Shown piece after piece: positions 5,074-7,524 of a DNA stretch of 7,524 nucleotides (positions are counted from its first letter, which is position 1; the number at the start of each line of letters is the position of its first letter). This DNA is from an uncultured Ignavibacteria bacterium. GTDB taxonomy: Bacteria > Bacteroidota > Ignavibacteria > Ignavibacteriales > Melioribacteraceae. The notes under the pieces were generated by a model. The model did no database searches, was not told the DNA's origin, and saw only the letters and a program-made list of their open reading frames with translations. The position numbers and the translations under genes were made by a program. Location of the stretch: positions 1 to 7,524 of the forward strand of contig CALGLM010000033.1 of the NCBI GenBank assembly GCA_937930275.1, read 5' to 3'.

Positions 5074-7524
5074 GCTATATGCAAAATTGTTATTTACCGA
5101 AATAACATCCGAGTAATCGAATAAACCGGAATAATCCAATTGGCGCAAACGATAAAATACTTTTTCGTTTTCCGGCGTGTTATCTATAAATGAATAATTA
5201 TTTAATTCGGTTGTAGTTCCGTGACCGACAACAAATCCAATTTTAGTAAAATTAGTACCATTTATACTTCTTTCAATTTCAAAACCAGAGTTATTCTCTT
5301 CGGTTGCAGTTGACCATTTTAACTCAGTTTTTCCGTCACTATTACTTACCGCAGTAAAAGAAATTAATTCAACGGGTAAAGCAATACCTATTCCCGTAAA
5401 TGAAAGATCATCAATATACCAGCCTTTATATTGTATCGAATTATCTACACCAAAATCAAATTTAAATTTAACCACGTCACCTGTTGATAATAAACCGCTT
5501 AAATTAAACAAAGCGTTTACCCACCCTGATGAACTAACATAAGCATTTTGACCGCCTAACGGATTATTGTAACTTGTACTTAAAACTCCGGGATAACCAC
5601 CCTGAGGAGTAATTAGCGTGTAAGCTCCTCCGTTTTTACTCATCTTAACGTTTCCGCCGTCATATGATGATTCAAAATCGTATGAATGCCAAAATGTTAA
5701 ACTGGCATTATTAGAAACGACTTGCATTTCCGGTGTTTCTAAAGAAGAAACCAATGGTCCCGAAGAATAATTAGAGTTTAATTTTGTACCCCATACTTTT
5801 GAACCGCTATGTGCTAACGGATAAGGACTTACCGTAGCTCCCCATTCCCAATCGTTGGAACCTATTAAAGTACCGTTATCAACTTCAAAATTAGCACTAT
5901 ATATAACAACGTTCACAATTTCAAAAGCGTAAAAACCTTGTGAAGGTACCGTTGTGGTATTATTCGCTGACGAACTATCTACCGCAACAATTTTATATTC
6001 AATTACGTCACCTAATGTTAAATCGCTTTGTTGTAACGGAAAATATCCGGTAAAAATATTTGAATTACCAAGTCTTGTAAGTTCAAATTCCGGTTTTTGA
6101 ACACTATTTAGTTTATAATACACTCTTGCATTTTTTACACCTAAGTTATCCGTAATATTAGCTTCAACTTTAATAGGTAACGCATATAAACTTTGGTTTC
6201 CCAAATTTGTGTGAACAATAATAGGCAAAATAGTATCTGTACCAACCTTAAACGAAAAAGTTGTAACCGGAGCATTCAAAGGCAAAAATGAATAAACATT
6301 GCTTGTATTAACCGCTTTAATAAAGTATTTAACAGTTACGTTGTTTTGGTTTACCGGAATAATTGCTTCATATTTATTTTGAGTACCGGTAGAGCTAAAT
6401 GCAACCGAATCATAGCTTGTACCGTTATTTACAGAGTAAAACAAGAATAATTTATTAGTAATAAGCGGAAGTTGTGATGTAAAAATAGCCGAAACCTTAT
6501 GAATTCGAGCAGGATTTTCAGTATCTGTTAAAGATGTGTGGTCTATCTGAACTCTAAAATAATTTATTGCCCCAAGTGCATTTAATATACCCCATCCATA
6601 TTCATTATTAGGACTGCTATTTAACGAAGATGTATTTCTCATTGCATCTCTAACTTGCATTGGGGTTAAACTTGGCATAGCACTTAGAATTAATGATGCA
6701 ACACCGCCTGCTAAAGGACCGCTGAAAGACGTTCCGCTTGACGTGGTGTAACCGGTTGTGCTATAAGTACTGGCAACCGTTACGTCACTACCCATTGCCA
6801 TAACGTCAGGTTTAATTCTTCCGTCAACCGTTGGACCCACACTACTAAAACTTGAACGAGTTCCGGTTGAAGTAACTGCGCCAACCGCAATTACGCTATC
6901 GCCATCTGCGGGTGCACCAAGTGTATTATGTGATGAATTTGAACCTTCGTTTCCGGCGGAATTAACAACAACTATTCCCCGACCTACTGCTAAATCGGCA
7001 GCTATTGTAATTCTGCAAGTATTACCGTTCATACTTTGCCATGTATAACTATTATAAGGCGAGTCAAAATCAATATAACCTAAAGAAGTACTTGTAACAT
7101 CAACACCAATACTATCCATCCACTCAATTCCGGCTATCCAGTTATCTTCTTCAATCGGAGTTTCACTCTCCGTATTTTCAGTTTTTGCCAAAATAAATGT
7201 TGAGGCAAATGCGGGTCCTATAAGTTTACCTTCTTTAAAACCGCCGATAGTAGATAAAGTTTGAGTACCGTGGCTACCGTCTCCCATATCGTTACCATCA
7301 CTTACATCATTATCATTGTTAACAAAATCGTATGCTGCAATAATATTCATATTATTAAAAACTTCGTGCGGCAAATTATTAAAACCTGCGTCTAATACTC
7401 CTACGTAAACCCCCTGACCTTTAAATCCCAAGTCATGTACTGCCGGTACGTTTATTTGTTGTAACTGAGTAAAAGACGCACCGTAATTATATGAATACGT
7501 ACCTTTGGGTTTAATTTCGTTAAA
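4807..7524 (-). CDS. T9SS-secreted subtilisin-family (S8) serine protease, 5' end outside the window
   Basis: The frame is open to base 7524, giving 905 residues here. The N-terminus (signal peptide and probably a prodomain) is missing, so a TTG at 7431 is not the start. Numbering from the window edge, the S8 domain spans about 37-320. The triad is D45 in GVLDAGF, H85 in GDGSHGT and S266 in SSGTSFSGP, with oxyanion N192 in NSAGNEG; all are intact, so an active endopeptidase is expected. Then come two Ig/FN3-like sandwiches (about 325-535), a jelly-roll-like module (about 539-713) resembling the MAM-type domains of secreted metalloproteases (SLTFWHSYDFE, YKGWYIDDLSF), an FN3-like module opening VELISFTAVS (about 718-810), and a T9SS type A sorting domain (818-905). 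It should be exported across the inner membrane by Sec and the outer membrane by T9SS. It ends in TAA 10 bases before the next gene. Natural substrates are unknown. Confidence 0.95.
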   Translation of the reverse strand, partial: FNEIKPKGTYSYNYGASFTQLQQINVPAVHDLGFKGQGVYVGVLDAGFNNLPHEVFNNMNIIAAYDFVNNDNDVSDGNDMGDGSHGTQTLSTIGGFKEGKLIGPAFASTFILAKTENTESETPIEEDNWIAGIEWMDSIGVDVTSTSLGYIDFDSPYNSYTWQSMNGNTCRITIAADLAVGRGIVVVNSAGNEGSNSSHNTLGAPADGDSVIAVGAVTSTGTRSSFSSVGPTVDGRIKPDVMAMGSDVTVASTYSTTGYTTSSGTSFSGPLAGGVASLILSAMPSLTPMQVRDAMRNTSSLNSSPNNEYGWGILNALGAINYFRVQIDHTSLTDTENPARIHKVSAIFTSQLPLITNKLFLFYSVNNGTSYDSVAFSSTGTQNKYEAIIPVNQNNVTVKYFIKAVNTSNVYSFLPLNAPVTTFSFKVGTDTILPIIVHTNLGNQSLYALPIKVEANITDNLGVKNARVYYKLNSVQKPEFELTRLGNSNIFTGYFPLQQSDLTLGDVIEYKIVAVDSSSANNTTTVPSQGFYAFEIVNVVIYSANFEVDNGTLIGSNDWEWGATVSPYPLAHSGSKVWGTKLNSNYSSGPLVSSLETPEMQVVSNNASLTFWHSYDFESSYDGGNVKMSKNGGAYTLITPQGGYPGVLSTSYNNPLGGQNAYVSSSGWVNALFNLSGLLSTGDVVKFKFDFGVDNSIQYKGWYIDDLSFTGIGIALPVELISFTAVSNSDGKTELKWSTATEENNSGFEIERSINGTNFTKIGFVVGHGTTTELNNYSFIDNTPENEKVFYRLRQLDYSGLFDYSDVISVNNNFAYSYGIEQNYPNPFNPTTNISFSLKESGFVTLSVYNVLGEKITDIINNKLNYGKYTITFDASKYGLTSGIYLFKLNVDDKFSSVKKMNLIK

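Noticed and set aside
7429..7431. TTG at 7431 as the start of the S8 protease
   Set aside because: The frame stays open to 7524 and the extra 31 residues (YNYGASFTQLQQINVPAVHD and flanks) match the usual sequence just before the catalytic Asp in S8 proteases. The TTG encodes Leu inside the gene.
1..7524. CRISPR array, transposon, tRNA or rRNA
   Set aside because: Practically every base is covered by three coding regions; no direct nucleotide repeats with spacers, inverted terminal repeats or RNA gene signatures were seen.

Overview
The window comes from an AT-rich bacterial genome and all genes read on the minus strand. The C-terminus of the first gene carries a type IX secretion (T9SS) type A sorting domain with the signature NYPNPFNPTT. 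That signature, the low G+C, signal peptides ending in a Q-rich 'QAQ'-like site, and mostly absent Shine-Dalgarno sequences point to the Bacteroidota/Chlorobi/Ignavibacteria side of the tree. The 'NYPNPFNP' wording is especially common in Ignavibacteria-like lineages. The lineage is an inference from motifs, not a database match.

In transcription order (right to left): (1) 7524-4807, a subtilisin-family (S8) serine protease whose 5' end lies outside the window. It has a complete Asp-His-Ser triad, then beta-sandwich modules, a jelly-roll-like domain, an FN3-like module and the T9SS sorting domain. (2) 4796-168, a 1542-residue exported protein with two NHL-type propeller regions, an FN3 module, about nine TPR units, a beta-sandwich, a transglutaminase-like domain with Cys-His-Glu, and three more TPR units. 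(3) 156-1, the first 52 codons of a secreted protein that starts like a FecR-domain protein and runs off the left edge.

The gaps between genes are 10 and 11 bases, with no terminator or promoter visible, so the three probably form one operon. All three products carry, or in the protease's case imply, export signals. The protease should reach the cell surface or medium through T9SS. The giant protein has a signal peptide but no sorting domain, so it should stay in the periplasm or at the outer membrane. The FecR-like protein is also predicted to be periplasmic or envelope-associated. A shared role in envelope or secreted-protein biology is plausible, but the sequence does not define one.

There is no non-coding stretch longer than 11 bases, and no RNA gene, mobile element, CRISPR array or nucleotide repeat array was seen. 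The most interesting object is the giant protein: a papain-like catalytic domain set between two TPR arrays and led by two propellers.
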